The notes below the pieces were generated by a model that had not been told where the DNA came from, did not search any database, and saw only the letters and a program-made list of their open reading frames with translations. Both the position numbers and the translations under genes were made by a program. This document shows positions 43,652 to 53,162 of a stretch of 64,000 bases of DNA, piece by piece. The stretch's first letter is position 1. Each line of letters starts with the position of its first letter. The stretch comes from Rheinheimera sp. SA_1 (lineage in GTDB: Bacteria; Pseudomonadota; Gammaproteobacteria; Enterobacterales; Alteromonadaceae), in the NCBI RefSeq assembly GCF_001669775.1, contig NZ_LXWK01000019.1:124001-188000 (forward strand), read 5' to 3'.

Positions 43652-43669
43652 CACTGTAAGGAAATTGAC

Positions 43670-45580
43670 ATGCCAGTTATTACTCTGCCTGACGGAAGTC
43701 AGCGCGTTTTTGATGCCCCATTATCTGTATTAGATGTTGCCAAAGATATCGGTCCTGGCCTTGCCAAAGCGACCATCGCCGGCAAAATCGACGGTGTACT
43801 GGTTGATGCCTGCGAAATTATCGACCGTGACGTGAAACTGGCCATTGTGACCAGTAAAGACGAAGCAGGCCTGGAAATTCTGCGCCACTCTTGTGCGCAT
43901 TTGTTAGGTCATGCCATCAAACAATTATGGCCGAACGTCAAAATGGCGATTGGTCCGGTGATAGACAACGGTTTTTATTACGACGTTGATTTAGACCGCC
44001 CAATCAGCACCGAAGATTTAGCTGCGCTGGAAGAGCGTATGCTGCAACTGGCTAAAACCGAATATGACGTGGTGAAGAAAAAAGTCAGCTGGCAACAAGC
44101 CTATGACACCTTCGCGGCGCGTGGCGAAAGCTACAAAATGGAAATTCTTGAGCAGAATGTCGCCAAAGACGACCAGCCGGGTTTATACCATCACGAAGAA
44201 TACGTCGACATGTGCCGTGGTCCACACGTGCCAAATATGCGTTTTTGCCAACACTTCAAAATTATGAAAGTGGCCGGTGCCTACTGGCGTGGCGATTCCA
44301 AAAACAAAATGCTGCAGCGGATTTATGGCACAGCATGGGCAGATAAAAAGCAGTTAGGTGCTTATTTAACCCGGTTAGAAGAAGCCGAAAAACGTGACCA
44401 CCGCAAAATCGGTAAAGCGCTGGATTTATTCCACTGGCAAGAAGAAGCGCCAGGTATGGTGTTCTGGCATAACGATGGCTGGACTATCTACACCGAACTT
44501 GAAAAGTATGTCCGTGAAAAACTGCGTTCATTTGATTATGACGAAGTAAAAGGTCCTTTAATGATGGACCGGTCTTTGTGGGAAAAATCAGGCCACTGGG
44601 ATAAGTTTGCTGGCGGCATGTTTACCACTGAATCGGAAAAACGTGAATACGCCATTAAGCCGATGAACTGCCCGGGTCATATTCAGATTTTTAATCAGGG
44701 TCTGAAGTCTTACCGTGATTTACCACTGCGGATGGCTGAATTTGGTTGTTGTCACCGCAATGAGCCGTCAGGTTCTTTACACGGTTTAATGCGGGTGCGT
44801 GGTTTTACCCAGGATGATGCGCATATCTTCTGTACTGAAGAGCAAATTGAAGCCGAAGTCGGTGGTTGTATCGACATGGTGTACGAGACTTATAAAACCT
44901 TTGGTTTTGATAAAATCGTCGTTAAGCTGTCAACTCGCCCGGAAAAACGCGTTGGTTCTGATGAAATTTGGGACAAAGCCGAAAAAGCTTTGGCCGATGT
45001 TTTGACCAGCAAAGGCATCGAATTTGAGTATTTACACGGTGAAGGTGCCTTCTACGGCCCGAAAATCGAATTTACTTTACACGATTGTCTGGACAGAGCG
45101 TGGCAATGTGGTACTGTGCAGCTCGATTTTTCAATGCCAGCACGTTTAGGCGCCTCTTATGTGGCTGAAAACGGCGAGAAGCAAGTTCCGGTGATGATTC
45201 ACCGTGCTATTTTAGGCTCGCTGGAACGTTTTATCGGTATTTTGATTGAAGAATATGCGGGTTTAATGCCGGCATGGTTGGCGCCAACTCAGGTTGTGGT
45301 AATGAACATTACCGATAATCAGGCCGATTATGTCAAAGAATTAGTAAAAACTTTCAAATCTCACGGAATTAGAGCAACTTCTGACTTGAGAAATGAGAAG
45401 ATTGGCTTTAAAATCCGCGAGCACACGCTGGCACGTGTTCCTTATTTGGTTGTCGTCGGTGACAAAGAAGTTGAAGCCGGTGATTTAGCCTTAAGAACAC
45501 GCAAAGGCGAAGACTTAGGTAAGATGTCTGTCCAAGCGTTAGTTGAAAAACTGACCACAGAAATCAAAGACCGGGTCTGA
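43670..45580 (+). CDS. thrS: Threonine-tRNA ligase
   Basis: 636 aa cytosolic homodimer charging tRNA-Thr (642 in E. coli). The start at 43670 ([11 protein letters not shown]) follows AAGGAAATTGAC; 13 upstream in-frame codons read through the operator and are rejected. Order: TGS domain (1-62), editing domain with [10 protein letters not shown] and CRGPHV, class II core with [26 protein letters not shown] and DDAHIFC, and an anticodon-binding domain (about 535-636). The zinc ligands Cys, His and His are all present (MNCPGH, DDAHIF, HRAILGS). First gene of the thrS-infC-rpmI-rplT unit; probably autoregulated through the hairpin just upstream. Confidence 0.98.
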   Translation: MPVITLPDGSQRVFDAPLSVLDVAKDIGPGLAKATIAGKIDGVLVDACEIIDRDVKLAIVTSKDEAGLEILRHSCAHLLGHAIKQLWPNVKMAIGPVIDNGFYYDVDLDRPISTEDLAALEERMLQLAKTEYDVVKKKVSWQQAYDTFAARGESYKMEILEQNVAKDDQPGLYHHEEYVDMCRGPHVPNMRFCQHFKIMKVAGAYWRGDSKNKMLQRIYGTAWADKKQLGAYLTRLEEAEKRDHRKIGKALDLFHWQEEAPGMVFWHNDGWTIYTELEKYVREKLRSFDYDEVKGPLMMDRSLWEKSGHWDKFAGGMFTTESEKREYAIKPMNCPGHIQIFNQGLKSYRDLPLRMAEFGCCHRNEPSGSLHGLMRVRGFTQDDAHIFCTEEQIEAEVGGCIDMVYETYKTFGFDKIVVKLSTRPEKRVGSDEIWDKAEKALADVLTSKGIEFEYLHGEGAFYGPKIEFTLHDCLDRAWQCGTVQLDFSMPARLGASYVAENGEKQVPVMIHRAILGSLERFIGILIEEYAGLMPAWLAPTQVVVMNITDNQADYVKELVKTFKSHGIRATSDLRNEKIGFKIREHTLARVPYLVVVGDKEVEAGDLALRTRKGEDLGKMSVQALVEKLTTEIKDRV

Positions 45581-45607
45581 TGATATTAATCCTTGGAGGA
45601 ACATACC

Positions 45608-46150
45608 ATTAAAGTAGGAAAGAAACCGTTACCAACGAACAGACCGAATCGTATTAACGAAGAAATCAACGTCCGCGAAGTGCGTTTGATTGGTCTGGAA
45701 GGTGAACAATTAGGTGTAGTAGGTACCGCTGATGCCATTAAATTGGCCGAGGAAGGTGGTTGTGATCTGGTAGAAATCAGTCCAACAGCTGAGCCGCCTG
45801 TTTGTAAGTTAATGGACTATGGTAAGTTCCTCTTCGAAAAGGGTAAAGCTGCGAAAGAGCAGAAGAAGAAGCAAAAGCAGATCCAGATCAAGGAAATTAA
45901 ATTCCGGCCTGGAACTGATGAAGGCGATTACCAGGTAAAACTACGCAACCTGCGTCGCTTCATTGAAGAGGGTGACAAAGCTAAAGTAACACTGCGTTAT
46001 CGTGGTCGTGAAATGGCGCATCTTGACATCGGTATTGACGTATTAAACCGGATCAAAGACGACATGGCAGATATCGCTATCTGTGAATCGTTCCCAAGTC
46101 GGGTTGAAGGCCGTCAGATGATTATGATGCTGGCCCCAAATAAGAAGTAA
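45608..46150 (+). CDS. infC: Translation initiation factor IF-3, ATT start codon
   Basis: 180 aa, the same as E. coli. The start is ATT at 45608 (initiator, then [19 protein letters not shown]), eight bases after a strong GGAGG. No ATG or GTG exists at the right place, and the TTG at 45593 overlaps the ribosome site. IF-3 inspects start codons, and in E. coli the AUU start lets it repress its own synthesis; the same is expected here. Motifs: [20 protein letters not shown] linker region, [24 protein letters not shown], and LAPNKK at the end. 27 bp after thrS. Confidence 0.98.
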   Translation: MKVGKKPLPTNRPNRINEEINVREVRLIGLEGEQLGVVGTADAIKLAEEGGCDLVEISPTAEPPVCKLMDYGKFLFEKGKAAKEQKKKQKQIQIKEIKFRPGTDEGDYQVKLRNLRRFIEEGDKAKVTLRYRGREMAHLDIGIDVLNRIKDDMADIAICESFPSRVEGRQMIMMLAPNKK

Positions 46151-46176
46151 TAAGTGCATACAAGTAAAAGTCGTGT

Positions 46177-46198
46177 TCCGCTGCGGTAACGCAGTGGA
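46177..46198 (+). promoter_or_regulatory. Leader hairpin before rpmI, possible L20 control site
   Basis: TCCGCTGCG (46177-46185), loop GTAA, CGCAGTGGA (46190-46198): a 9-bp stem with one G-U pair in the 104-bp infC-rpmI gap. In E. coli, L20 represses rpmI-rplT by binding structures in this leader. The equivalence is inferred from position; no T-run follows. Confidence 0.4.
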
Positions 46199-46254
46199 GT
46201 GTGGCTTTTCGCCTTATTATTCGTTGTAATCAAAACAATGCGAGTTTTTTAACT

Positions 46255-46452
46255 ATGCCTAAGATGAAAACCAACAAAGGTGCTGCAAAGCGCTTTAAAA
46301 AGACCGCTTCTGGTGGTTTTAAACGTAAGCAATCACATCTTCGCCACATCCTGACGAAGAAGTCTTCTAAGCGTAAGCGTCAGTTAGGTCCAAAAACGTT
46401 AGTTGCAAAAGTTGACGTCGCTGGTATCGCTCGCTGCTTGCCATACGCATAA
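46255..46452 (+). CDS. rpmI: 50S ribosomal protein L35
   Basis: 65 aa, the exact length of the family. It begins [17 protein letters not shown], is very basic, and has the conserved segments [14 protein letters not shown] and KRKRQL. The start is the ATG at 46255; an open extension to 46201 runs through the leader and is not coding. It stands 16 bp before rplT, in the standard infC-rpmI-rplT order. Confidence 0.98.
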   Translation: MPKMKTNKGAAKRFKKTASGGFKRKQSHLRHILTKKSSKRKRQLGPKTLVAKVDVAGIARCLPYA

Positions 46453-46468
46453 TATTAGGAGATTTTAA

Positions 46469-46828
46469 ATGCCAAGAGTAAAACGTGGTGTGACCGCACG
46501 TGCGCGTCACAAGAAGGTATTAAACCAGGCTAAAGGTTACTACGGTGCCCGTAGCCGTGTTTATCGTGTAGCTTTCCAAGCAGTTATCAAAGCCGGCCAA
46601 TACGCTTACCGTGACCGTCGTCAACGTAAACGTCAATTCCGTCAACTGTGGATCGCGCGTATTAACGCTGCTTCACGTCAAAACGGTTTATCTTACAGCC
46701 GTTTCATCGATGGTCTGAAAAGAGCATCTGTTGAAATCGACCGTAAAATTCTGGCTGACATCGCTGTATATGACAAAGGTGCATTCGCTGCCCTGGTGTC
46801 TAAAGCGAAACAAGCTTTAACTGCTTAA
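46469..46828 (+). CDS. rplT: 50S ribosomal protein L20
   Basis: 119 aa. It begins [18 protein letters not shown] with the long basic N-terminal helix, followed by [26 protein letters not shown] and [15 protein letters not shown], all conserved. L20 is needed for 50S assembly and in E. coli controls its own operon. A ribosome site AGGAG precedes the ATG. A rho-independent terminator follows directly; pheS/pheT, which follow in E. coli, are absent here. Confidence 0.98.
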   Translation: MPRVKRGVTARARHKKVLNQAKGYYGARSRVYRVAFQAVIKAGQYAYRDRRQRKRQFRQLWIARINAASRQNGLSYSRFIDGLKRASVEIDRKILADIAVYDKGAFAALVSKAKQALTA

Positions 46829-46841
46829 TTTTAAGTAGTTT

Positions 46842-46868
46842 AAAAAGGCAGCTCCGGCTGCCTTTTTT
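46842..46868 (+). terminator. Rho-independent terminator after rplT
   Basis: AAAAAGGCAGC, loop TCCG, GCTGCCTTTTTT: 6-bp G+C stem extended by A-T pairs and a T-run, 14 bp after the rplT stop. Confidence 0.9.
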
Positions 46869-47013
46869 GTTTTTTAAACCTCAATCAAAATTTTCAGTGT
46901 TTGTCCGCTAGCCACTCATTCGTCGCCGTTGCGCCTTGTCCCGTCGAAACTCACGTTGTGATAGTCCGGTAATTTGCTACACTTTCTTTACCCAAAATAG
47001 AGAAGGATCTGTG

Positions 47014-47880
47014 ATGAGGCGATGTCTGGCCTTACTCTTGACATGGATGGTTGGCTTTATGCTGTTACCACTCTTTGCACAACCGCTCATCATTAAATAT
47101 CCGGCAGTCGCCACCATGAGCGACTTTCGTTCCGAATATCCTATTGCATTATTGCAGCTTGCTTTTGATAAAGCGGGTGTCGACGCAGAACTGCAATCTT
47201 CGGCTGAACCTATGTCAAAAAGCCGCGCTCTGCATTTGCTGAACTCAAATGGTGGTATCGATGTGGTGTGGACCATGACTTCGACAGAGCGTGAACTGCA
47301 GTATTTACCTGTTCGAATTCCAATCTATCGTGGCCTTGGCAGCTATCGTTTATTGCTGATTAACGCCGCTGATCAGCATAAATTCAGCCAGTTAAAAGAC
47401 AAAAAGGCTTTGCAACAACTTAGATTTGCACAGGTGCATGATTGGGTCGATACCGAGATTTTACGTGCCAGTCGTTTTTCGATCCTGGCAGTGTCAAAGT
47501 ACGAAAATTTGTTTCAGATGTTATTAAAAGGACGTGTTGAAGCTATTCCTCGCGGCGTACTGGAAATTGAAGCCGAAAGGCAAACCTGGCAGCAACAAGG
47601 GTTGGTGATTGAAACCGACTGGCTCATTCATTACCCTGGCGCGGTATATTTTTTTGTTAAACAAGACAATTTGGCTTTGGCAGCAACGATTGAACTTGGC
47701 CTGCGCAAAGCACTGGCCGATGGTAGTTTTTTGGCTCTGTTTCAACAGTTTTTTCAAAAACATTTAGCCCAGATGGCACTTGAACGGCGCACGTTGATTG
47801 AACTGCCAAATCCATTTTTACCACCCTTGACACCGATTGACGATACCAGCCTCTGGCATCGGCTTGAAACTCAACAGTGA
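47014..47880 (+). CDS. Periplasmic solute-binding-like protein (SBP_bac_3 fold)
   Basis: 288 aa from ATG at 47014, seven bases after AAGGA (a GTG one codon earlier is possible). Residues 1-23 are a signal peptide (basic MRRC, hydrophobic core, LFA-QP cleavage). The mature part has the two-lobe arrangement of amino-acid-binding family 3 relatives found as stand-alone genes in Alteromonadales: DVVWTMTSTERE, LGSYRLLLIN, a DWVDTEIL segment and a final LRKALADGSFLALFQQFFQK helix. No permease or ATPase adjoins it, so a transport role is not supported; a sensory or other periplasmic role is as likely. Substrate unknown. Confidence 0.7.
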   Translation: MRRCLALLLTWMVGFMLLPLFAQPLIIKYPAVATMSDFRSEYPIALLQLAFDKAGVDAELQSSAEPMSKSRALHLLNSNGGIDVVWTMTSTERELQYLPVRIPIYRGLGSYRLLLINAADQHKFSQLKDKKALQQLRFAQVHDWVDTEILRASRFSILAVSKYENLFQMLLKGRVEAIPRGVLEIEAERQTWQQQGLVIETDWLIHYPGAVYFFVKQDNLALAATIELGLRKALADGSFLALFQQFFQKHLAQMALERRTLIELPNPFLPPLTPIDDTSLWHRLETQQ

Positions 47881-48022
47881 CCGAAATTTTGGTCTGGGCC
47901 TGTACAGCCGGCATTGCCTCAACGATCGACATAAGCTTAAAGTGAAGGCTGTCGTGCTCTGATGTGCAAGGCTTTGATTTTCATCCAAACCATTCAACCA
48001 AACCATCAAACCGAGGCTGACT

Positions 48023-48631
48023 GTGGACGTATTTTTTGCCGTATTGTTTTTTGCTTTTTCCAGTACTATCACGCTTGCCCCGAACAATATTATGATCATG
48101 TCGTCCGGCGTGAATTACGGCATTAAAGCCAGCGTGCCGCATTTGCTCGGCATTTGCCTGGGATTTCCAACCATGGTGCTGCTGGTTGGTATTGGCTTTG
48201 GGGTGGTATTTCAGCAATACCCCTGGCTGCATTTGATCATTAAAATTCTGGGCATCATTTATCTGATTTGGTTAGCGTGGCGAATTGCCAGCAGTGCACC
48301 CGGCAGCGTAGATGGGGTAAAACGGCCACCGCTCACATTCTGGCAGGCTGCGTTGTTTCAGTGGGTGAATGGGAAAGCCTGGGTAATGGCATCAGGTGCT
48401 ATTGCTGCATTTACGTCGCTGGCGGGGACCTTTTATTACGATGTATTGCAAATTACTGCGGCATTTTTACTGCTGAGTTTCCCTTGTGTAGGTACCTGGC
48501 TGGTATTTGGTGCCATTCTGCGGCCGTTATTGGCCAAGCCGCTGCCGCAGCGGATTTTTAATATCAGTATGGGCTTATTGCTGATTGCTTCGGTCATACC
48601 TGTCATCTACGAGATGTGGCCGTGGCACTGA
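48023..48631 (+). CDS. LysE/RhtB-family amino-acid exporter
   Basis: 202 aa, starting with GTG at 48023. About six membrane segments are visible, and the family signature near the N-terminus reads ITLAPNNIMIMSSGVNYGIK (usual form PGP in place of APN). QWVNGKAWVMASGAIAAF in the middle matches the second LysE signature (xxNPKaw). The family exports amino acids, homoserine lactone precursors or related small molecules with the proton gradient; the substrate cannot be told. It stands alone 142 bp after the binding-like gene on the same strand. Confidence 0.82.
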   Translation: MDVFFAVLFFAFSSTITLAPNNIMIMSSGVNYGIKASVPHLLGICLGFPTMVLLVGIGFGVVFQQYPWLHLIIKILGIIYLIWLAWRIASSAPGSVDGVKRPPLTFWQAALFQWVNGKAWVMASGAIAAFTSLAGTFYYDVLQITAAFLLLSFPCVGTWLVFGAILRPLLAKPLPQRIFNISMGLLLIASVIPVIYEMWPWH

Positions 48632-48712
48632 GGTAAACCTACAGCCTGGAGTGTAAGCCATTTTAGCGAGGGCTGATCTTTCAGCGTGTTTTTGTCCGGA
48701 ACAGGCTCGTTG

Positions 48713-49225
48713 TTAGATGACCTCCCTGGCCAGCTTCAACAATTGCGAGCTCAGTTTGAGGCCCCGCTGTTGTGCCAAACTATAATTGATGCGAAAACTG
48801 ATGCCATCTGGTTCGGTGATTAAACCGATGACGGCCAGGCTATGAAAGGCTTCGCTATTATCGGTAATCACCAATACTGGCGTTCGCATCAACTGCTGTT
48901 GCCAGCGGCTGAGCTCAGCGTGTTGATCCAGGCTCAGAATTAAAAGTTGGCAGGTTAACGCTTGTATCGGTTGCTCGATGGGTTCAATCTGCAGCGGCTC
49001 GCCTTGTGAGCTATACAGCTTTGTCTGCTGTAACGCTTGCAGCAACGGTGTATTACCGGCAACACAATAACGAAATTGTGCAGGTGGTGGCGGAGGCCAT
49101 TCGGTCAGTTGTACAAAGCGTGCTACGAATCTGGCCTTGAGCAGCATGTCCGGTTCAACCGCCATCACCGGGAAACAACCGGACAAGCAGCTGAATAAAC
49201 AGTAGAACTGCAGCAGCCACTTCAT
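48713..49225 (-). CDS. YfiR/DUF4154-family periplasmic protein
   Basis: 170 aa. The ATG at 49225 overlaps the TonB-receptor stop by four bases (ATGA), so it is translated by coupling. A signal peptide is present (MKWLLQFYCLFSCLSGCFPVMA). The mature part starts with ARFVARFVQLTEWP and ends with the characteristic IGLITEPDGISFRINYSLAQ and LKLSSQLLKLAREV segments of YfiR. In Pseudomonas, YfiR holds the diguanylate cyclase YfiN inactive from the periplasm. A YfiN-like cyclase is two genes upstream in the same operon, so the same repressive role is likely here. Confidence 0.85.
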   Translation of the reverse strand: MKWLLQFYCLFSCLSGCFPVMAVEPDMLLKARFVARFVQLTEWPPPPPAQFRYCVAGNTPLLQALQQTKLYSSQGEPLQIEPIEQPIQALTCQLLILSLDQHAELSRWQQQLMRTPVLVITDNSEAFHSLAVIGLITEPDGISFRINYSLAQQRGLKLSSQLLKLAREVI

Positions 49226-51189
49226 TGGCCCAGTCTCCACTGCAGGGCGATGCGGACTGTCCGGTCGACATTTTGGATCGGCGGCGCAATCAGGCTCGGC
49301 TGATCATAATAACGAGTCTGTGTCAGGTTATGTACACCAAAGCTCACCTCCAGTTCATCCGACAGTTGCCATAGCAGATTTGCATTATGCAGTACGTAGC
49401 CCGGAAATTTTTCCAGCAAGGTTTCGCGTTTACTGACCGCCCGGGTTTGCCAGCTGAAAATAAAGCTGGGGTTAAAAAGAGGTTGGTTGTATAGAAAGTT
49501 CAGCAGATGTGACGGTGAGTTTTCCAGTAATTTCGTCTGTTGCTGATAACGGGTTCGCTGCCATGACCAATTCAGTCTGAGCTGCTGTTGCTGACTTCCC
49601 CTATATTCAATTCCGGCATCCAGACCATGACTTCGTAAGTCGCTGCCGTTGACAAAAATACCGGTAAATGGGTCTAGCTCGATTAAATCAGTGATGTGCG
49701 ATTGAAAAAATGACACTCGATATTGAAACTGCGACGTCAGATAATGTTGCCAGGCCAGCTCAGTCGTTTCTATTTTTTCCTCCGAAGGGATAGGGTAAAT
49801 GGTGAGAGCATTGGTACTGAATTCATTCAGATTGGCGACCCGAAACGCACTGCCATGCATCAGTTTAAACGTCATATCGGCGTTGGTTTGCCAAATCCAG
49901 GCCACTCTTGGCGTGGTGATCGCAGGGCCGGTTTCACTGTCATCAAAGCGCGCACCCAGCACTAGCGTATGTTCTGGCAGCAATTGCCATAAGTCCTGCA
50001 AAAAAATGCCCGTTCGATGATTATTGCCAATAAAGGTAAAAGCTGGTGGAAAACCTTCATTGCCGACGGTAATTTGTTGCAGCACATCCTGTTGATGCTC
50101 GATACCTGTCATCAACAAATGCCCGGCAAAGCTACGATTGATCAGTTGGAGTTCAAGATGCTGCCAACGTCCGTCCATCCTGGTGTCCGATACAAACCGC
50201 TGTAACGCGGGATCCCGATAAGGTTGTAACCTTTGAAAACCAAGTCCGCTTTGACTCAGTTTGGCGTCAAGTTCCCATTCAGGCGAGAAGGTGAATTTTT
50301 TACTGAGCCGGTAGAAATAATTGCGATCTGAAATGTTGCTCAATTCAGGTGTGAAATGTTCGTTCAAGCCCACGGGAATGGTTAGTTTCCGATGATTGAA
50401 TGCCCCTTGCCACAGCCAGCCTGAACTTTTAAAGCCGGCTTGCAGGCGATAAAAATCTTCGTGATTCCGGGACTGCAGCAGGTCGGTCAATTCAGCCGGG
50501 GCAGGATAAGTCAGCGGGATATTAGGGCGTTCGTTCACGCTGGCACTGAACCAGCTTTCCCAACTTGCGTACTCGCGATGCGCCACATTCAGTCTGAATT
50601 GTTGCTGCTGAAGGCTGTCTAGCTGCAGCGACAGCGCTACACCATGTAATCTGCTGACACCTTTGGTCACTATATTGAGCACACCAAAAAATGCATTGTT
50701 GCCGTAAAGTGCAGAACCCGGGCCTGGGGTAAATTCAACCCTTTCGATCGATTCAACATCAATCATTGCATCCGTCCCAACCAGCATGGCATCGCCGATA
50801 TTGTCGTTTGCACGCACGCCATCAATTAAAAACAACAATCTTGAATTAAAATCGGCGTGACGACCTAAACCCCGCACGCCGATGTAATTAAATCCGCCAT
50901 CGCTGGTAATGTGTATTCCCGGCATCAGCTGCAGCACTTCGGCCAGTGTCCGCATCTGATATAGCCGGATGTCCTGACTGGTGACCAGATAGGTGATAGC
51001 CGGTGCCGAGTCAGCGCTTTGTTGGGTGCGGCTAGCCGTGGTGATTTCCACATCCCGCGGCACGGCGTTTAACGGTGTCCGCAGCAATGCTTCCAAGCTT
51101 GGTTCGGATGTTTGCGGCTCGGTCTGCTGCTGCGCCAATACTGAAAAACAACAGCACAGAGTCAGTAGGACCATGGTGTTATGGTGCAT
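49222..51189 (-). CDS. TonB-dependent outer-membrane receptor
   Basis: 655 aa. ATG at 51189 (MHHNTMVLLTLCCCFSVLAQ) is chosen: it gives a signal peptide and an 11-bp overlap with the cyclase stop. A plug domain (about 50-170) has ITYLVTSQDIRLYQMRTLAE, PGIHI, GVRGLGRH, LFLIDGV and the IERVEFTPGPGSALYGNNAFFGVLNIVTK stretch; the rest is a 22-strand-type barrel with many aromatic-flanked strands and HNLTQTRYYDQP near the end. The ligand is unknown. Its position between a YfiN-like cyclase and a YfiR-like repressor suggests that it works in the signalling system, in the place held by YfiB in Pseudomonas, and is not an ordinary nutrient receptor. Confidence 0.88.
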   Translation of the reverse strand: MHHNTMVLLTLCCCFSVLAQQQTEPQTSEPSLEALLRTPLNAVPRDVEITTASRTQQSADSAPAITYLVTSQDIRLYQMRTLAEVLQLMPGIHITSDGGFNYIGVRGLGRHADFNSRLLFLIDGVRANDNIGDAMLVGTDAMIDVESIERVEFTPGPGSALYGNNAFFGVLNIVTKGVSRLHGVALSLQLDSLQQQQFRLNVAHREYASWESWFSASVNERPNIPLTYPAPAELTDLLQSRNHEDFYRLQAGFKSSGWLWQGAFNHRKLTIPVGLNEHFTPELSNISDRNYFYRLSKKFTFSPEWELDAKLSQSGLGFQRLQPYRDPALQRFVSDTRMDGRWQHLELQLINRSFAGHLLMTGIEHQQDVLQQITVGNEGFPPAFTFIGNNHRTGIFLQDLWQLLPEHTLVLGARFDDSETGPAITTPRVAWIWQTNADMTFKLMHGSAFRVANLNEFSTNALTIYPIPSEEKIETTELAWQHYLTSQFQYRVSFFQSHITDLIELDPFTGIFVNGSDLRSHGLDAGIEYRGSQQQQLRLNWSWQRTRYQQQTKLLENSPSHLLNFLYNQPLFNPSFIFSWQTRAVSKRETLLEKFPGYVLHNANLLWQLSDELEVSFGVHNLTQTRYYDQPSLIAPPIQNVDRTVRIALQWRLGQ

Positions 51190-52477
51190 CTTGCACCCGG
51201 CGAAAGGTGTTTTTTCCGGCACGTTTTGCGGCGTACATCGCTTCATCTGCTTTTTGCAGCAGCATGGCGGGTTCTGCAGCATCCAGTGGGCAGAAGGCGA
51301 GGCCGATTGTCGCGCCGACCGGCATCAGCTGTTCGCGAATGAACATCGGTTGACGTACAGCGGCAATCAGGCGATCAGCCAGTGATTCTGCGTGCCGGAT
51401 ATCACCAAGTTCGGTCAGCAGCACCGCAAATTCATCACCGCCTAACCTGCACAACACATCGTGCTCGCGCAGAACCTGCTGCATCCTGGTGGATACCATC
51501 TGTAATACCTCGTCACCATAATCGTGGCCAAAACTGTCATTCACCGTTTTAAAGTTATCTAAGTCGATAAACATTAACGCCATTATTTTCTGGTGTTGCA
51601 GAGCTTGTTGTATCGATGAGCTTAGTTGCTGCTGGAAATATAACCGGTTGGGCAGTCCGGTCAGACTGTCATGATGGGCCAGTTGTTTTAATTGCTGTCC
51701 GGTTTGACGCTCATCAGCCAGCTGTTGTTTCAGCCAAAACTGATTGGCGGCAACCTGAGTAAATAACTCATTGATCCGCTCGGTCAGCCGACCAACTTCA
51801 TCGTTTCGTCTGACGACTCCTCGTACGCTATAGTCATTATCCCGCGCGGCCTGCTCTGCCAGTGCTGCCAGCTCAACGATAGGCGATAACACCCGTTTTT
51901 GCACCAGCCGTAATCCTCTGCTGGCCAGCGCCAACATCAATAATGTGATCAGCGCCATCAGTGCGATAAGTGCCATCACCTGATGTTGTAAATTTTTCAG
52001 ACTGAGTTGTACCAAAAGCAGTCCTACCAGCTCTTGCTTAAACATAATGGGTAACTGAATTTGATATTGTTGCCATCCTGAGACCACATTAACTTTTTGT
52101 GGCCAGATAGCCGGCGGCGTTAATGTCTGTGGCAAGTCCGGTTGCTGCCACTGCACAAACAGCGTCTGGTCGTTTTGCAGTACTTGTACGGCCAGCAAAT
52201 CAGTTCCCCGGCTGAAGGTTTGCAGTTCTTGCTGCGCCGATTTTGTGTCGTTGAATACCAATGCCGCTGCTATGCTGCTGCCAAGAACTTGCGCACTGGC
52301 CAGCGCATTATTCTGTTGATGTGAGATTGATCCGAACCACAAAGTTGCAGCCATGGCGGTGAAGGTAAAGGACAGGGTCAGCGCCAGAATACCGTTATTG
52401 ACGCGTGTCAGTCTGACGACCAGAGAATCGGGTAAATCTGTTTTGTGTTTTGGTGTCAGAATACTGGGTTGCGTCAC
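51179..52477 (-). CDS. Membrane diguanylate cyclase, YfiN/TpbB-like
   Basis: 432 aa, apparent GTG start at 52477. Order: transmembrane helix (about 28-52), periplasmic CHASE8-like region (55-165, with QQELQTFSRGTDLLAVQV), second helix (168-190), HAMP (190-245, LSPIVELAALAEQAARDNDY), GGDEF domain (265-425). The active site RLGGDEFAVLL is intact, with the metal-binding FIDLDNFKTVND upstream and an RxxD inhibitory site (REHD) five residues before GGDEF, so it should make c-di-GMP from two GTP and be product-inhibited. It overlaps the TonB receptor by 11 bp, heading a three-gene operon with the YfiR-like protein. c-di-GMP output would favour biofilm over motility. Confidence 0.9.
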   Translation of the reverse strand: MTQPSILTPKHKTDLPDSLVVRLTRVNNGILALTLSFTFTAMAATLWFGSISHQQNNALASAQVLGSSIAAALVFNDTKSAQQELQTFSRGTDLLAVQVLQNDQTLFVQWQQPDLPQTLTPPAIWPQKVNVVSGWQQYQIQLPIMFKQELVGLLLVQLSLKNLQHQVMALIALMALITLLMLALASRGLRLVQKRVLSPIVELAALAEQAARDNDYSVRGVVRRNDEVGRLTERINELFTQVAANQFWLKQQLADERQTGQQLKQLAHHDSLTGLPNRLYFQQQLSSSIQQALQHQKIMALMFIDLDNFKTVNDSFGHDYGDEVLQMVSTRMQQVLREHDVLCRLGGDEFAVLLTELGDIRHAESLADRLIAAVRQPMFIREQLMPVGATIGLAFCPLDAAEPAMLLQKADEAMYAAKRAGKNTFRRVQDAP

Positions 52478-52615
52478 TTACTGGGTCGCCTTATCCGGAC
52501 ATTTGACGGCGTTGCCACCGACACAAAAGCTGAGAAGTCTTATTTTTTATAGCTGCTTGCGATAATATAGCGAGGATTTTATTAATTATTTTCTGAAGCA
52601 GGGCGAGTCCGGATC

Positions 52616-53152
52616 ATGCGTGAGCAACAGCTGGAAAAAATAAATCTCGAACATGATGCCGCCCGGCTCTTTATGCGTTTGTATGAACAGCAGTTTGGGT
52701 TACCGATGCGTCATATCTGGCATAATGAGCCGGCCAAACCCGATGTTTCCTGTTATCTGCAAGAACAACGACTGGATTTGGAAATCGCGCACTTGTATGG
52801 CAGTGAAGCCGAAGCCATGCATATTCTTGGCCGACCGTTATCCTTCCAAACGCATCAGCAGTTACTAGCCTTGCAGCAAGTACCCGCAGAGCATCGCTTG
52901 CTTGAAGCGTTGAACCGGTTGATTGCCCAAAAAGGCCAGAAAAAATACGACAGCAAACGTGTCTGGCTGGTGATCCGCAATGTTAATCCACATTGGCGTT
53001 GTCAGGATCTGCAGCAGCATCGGCCGCGCTTATTGTTACCAAGTCAGCATCCATTCGAACAAATCTGGCTGGTGGGTGATATGGCAGGATTGTCAGGCAT
53101 TTTACCTTTGTATCCGGTAGAAATGTGGCAGCAGGCGTTGCCGTCAGTATGA
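52616..53152 (+). CDS. Uncharacterised soluble protein
   Basis: 178 aa, no signal peptide or membrane helix. I do not recognise the family. It has the segment KPDVSCYLQEQRLDLEIAHLYGSEAE cut here into PDVSCYLQ and LDLEIAHLYG, where a Pro-Asp followed by an acidic-hydrophobic strand loosely recalls nuclease-fold proteins, but the Lys of a PD-(D/E)xK site is replaced by Ala. Later segments KKYDSKRVWLVIRNV and FEQIWLVGDM look like buried strands of an alpha/beta fold. It is divergent from the cyclase and 10 bp before a small membrane protein, with which it may be co-transcribed. Confidence 0.6.
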   Translation: MREQQLEKINLEHDAARLFMRLYEQQFGLPMRHIWHNEPAKPDVSCYLQEQRLDLEIAHLYGSEAEAMHILGRPLSFQTHQQLLALQQVPAEHRLLEALNRLIAQKGQKKYDSKRVWLVIRNVNPHWRCQDLQQHRPRLLLPSQHPFEQIWLVGDMAGLSGILPLYPVEMWQQALPSV

Positions 53153-53162
53153 AACTGTCCCT

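Noticed and set aside
44799..45005. Small frame inside thrS
   Set aside because: It is an alternative-frame shadow of the conserved thrS core.
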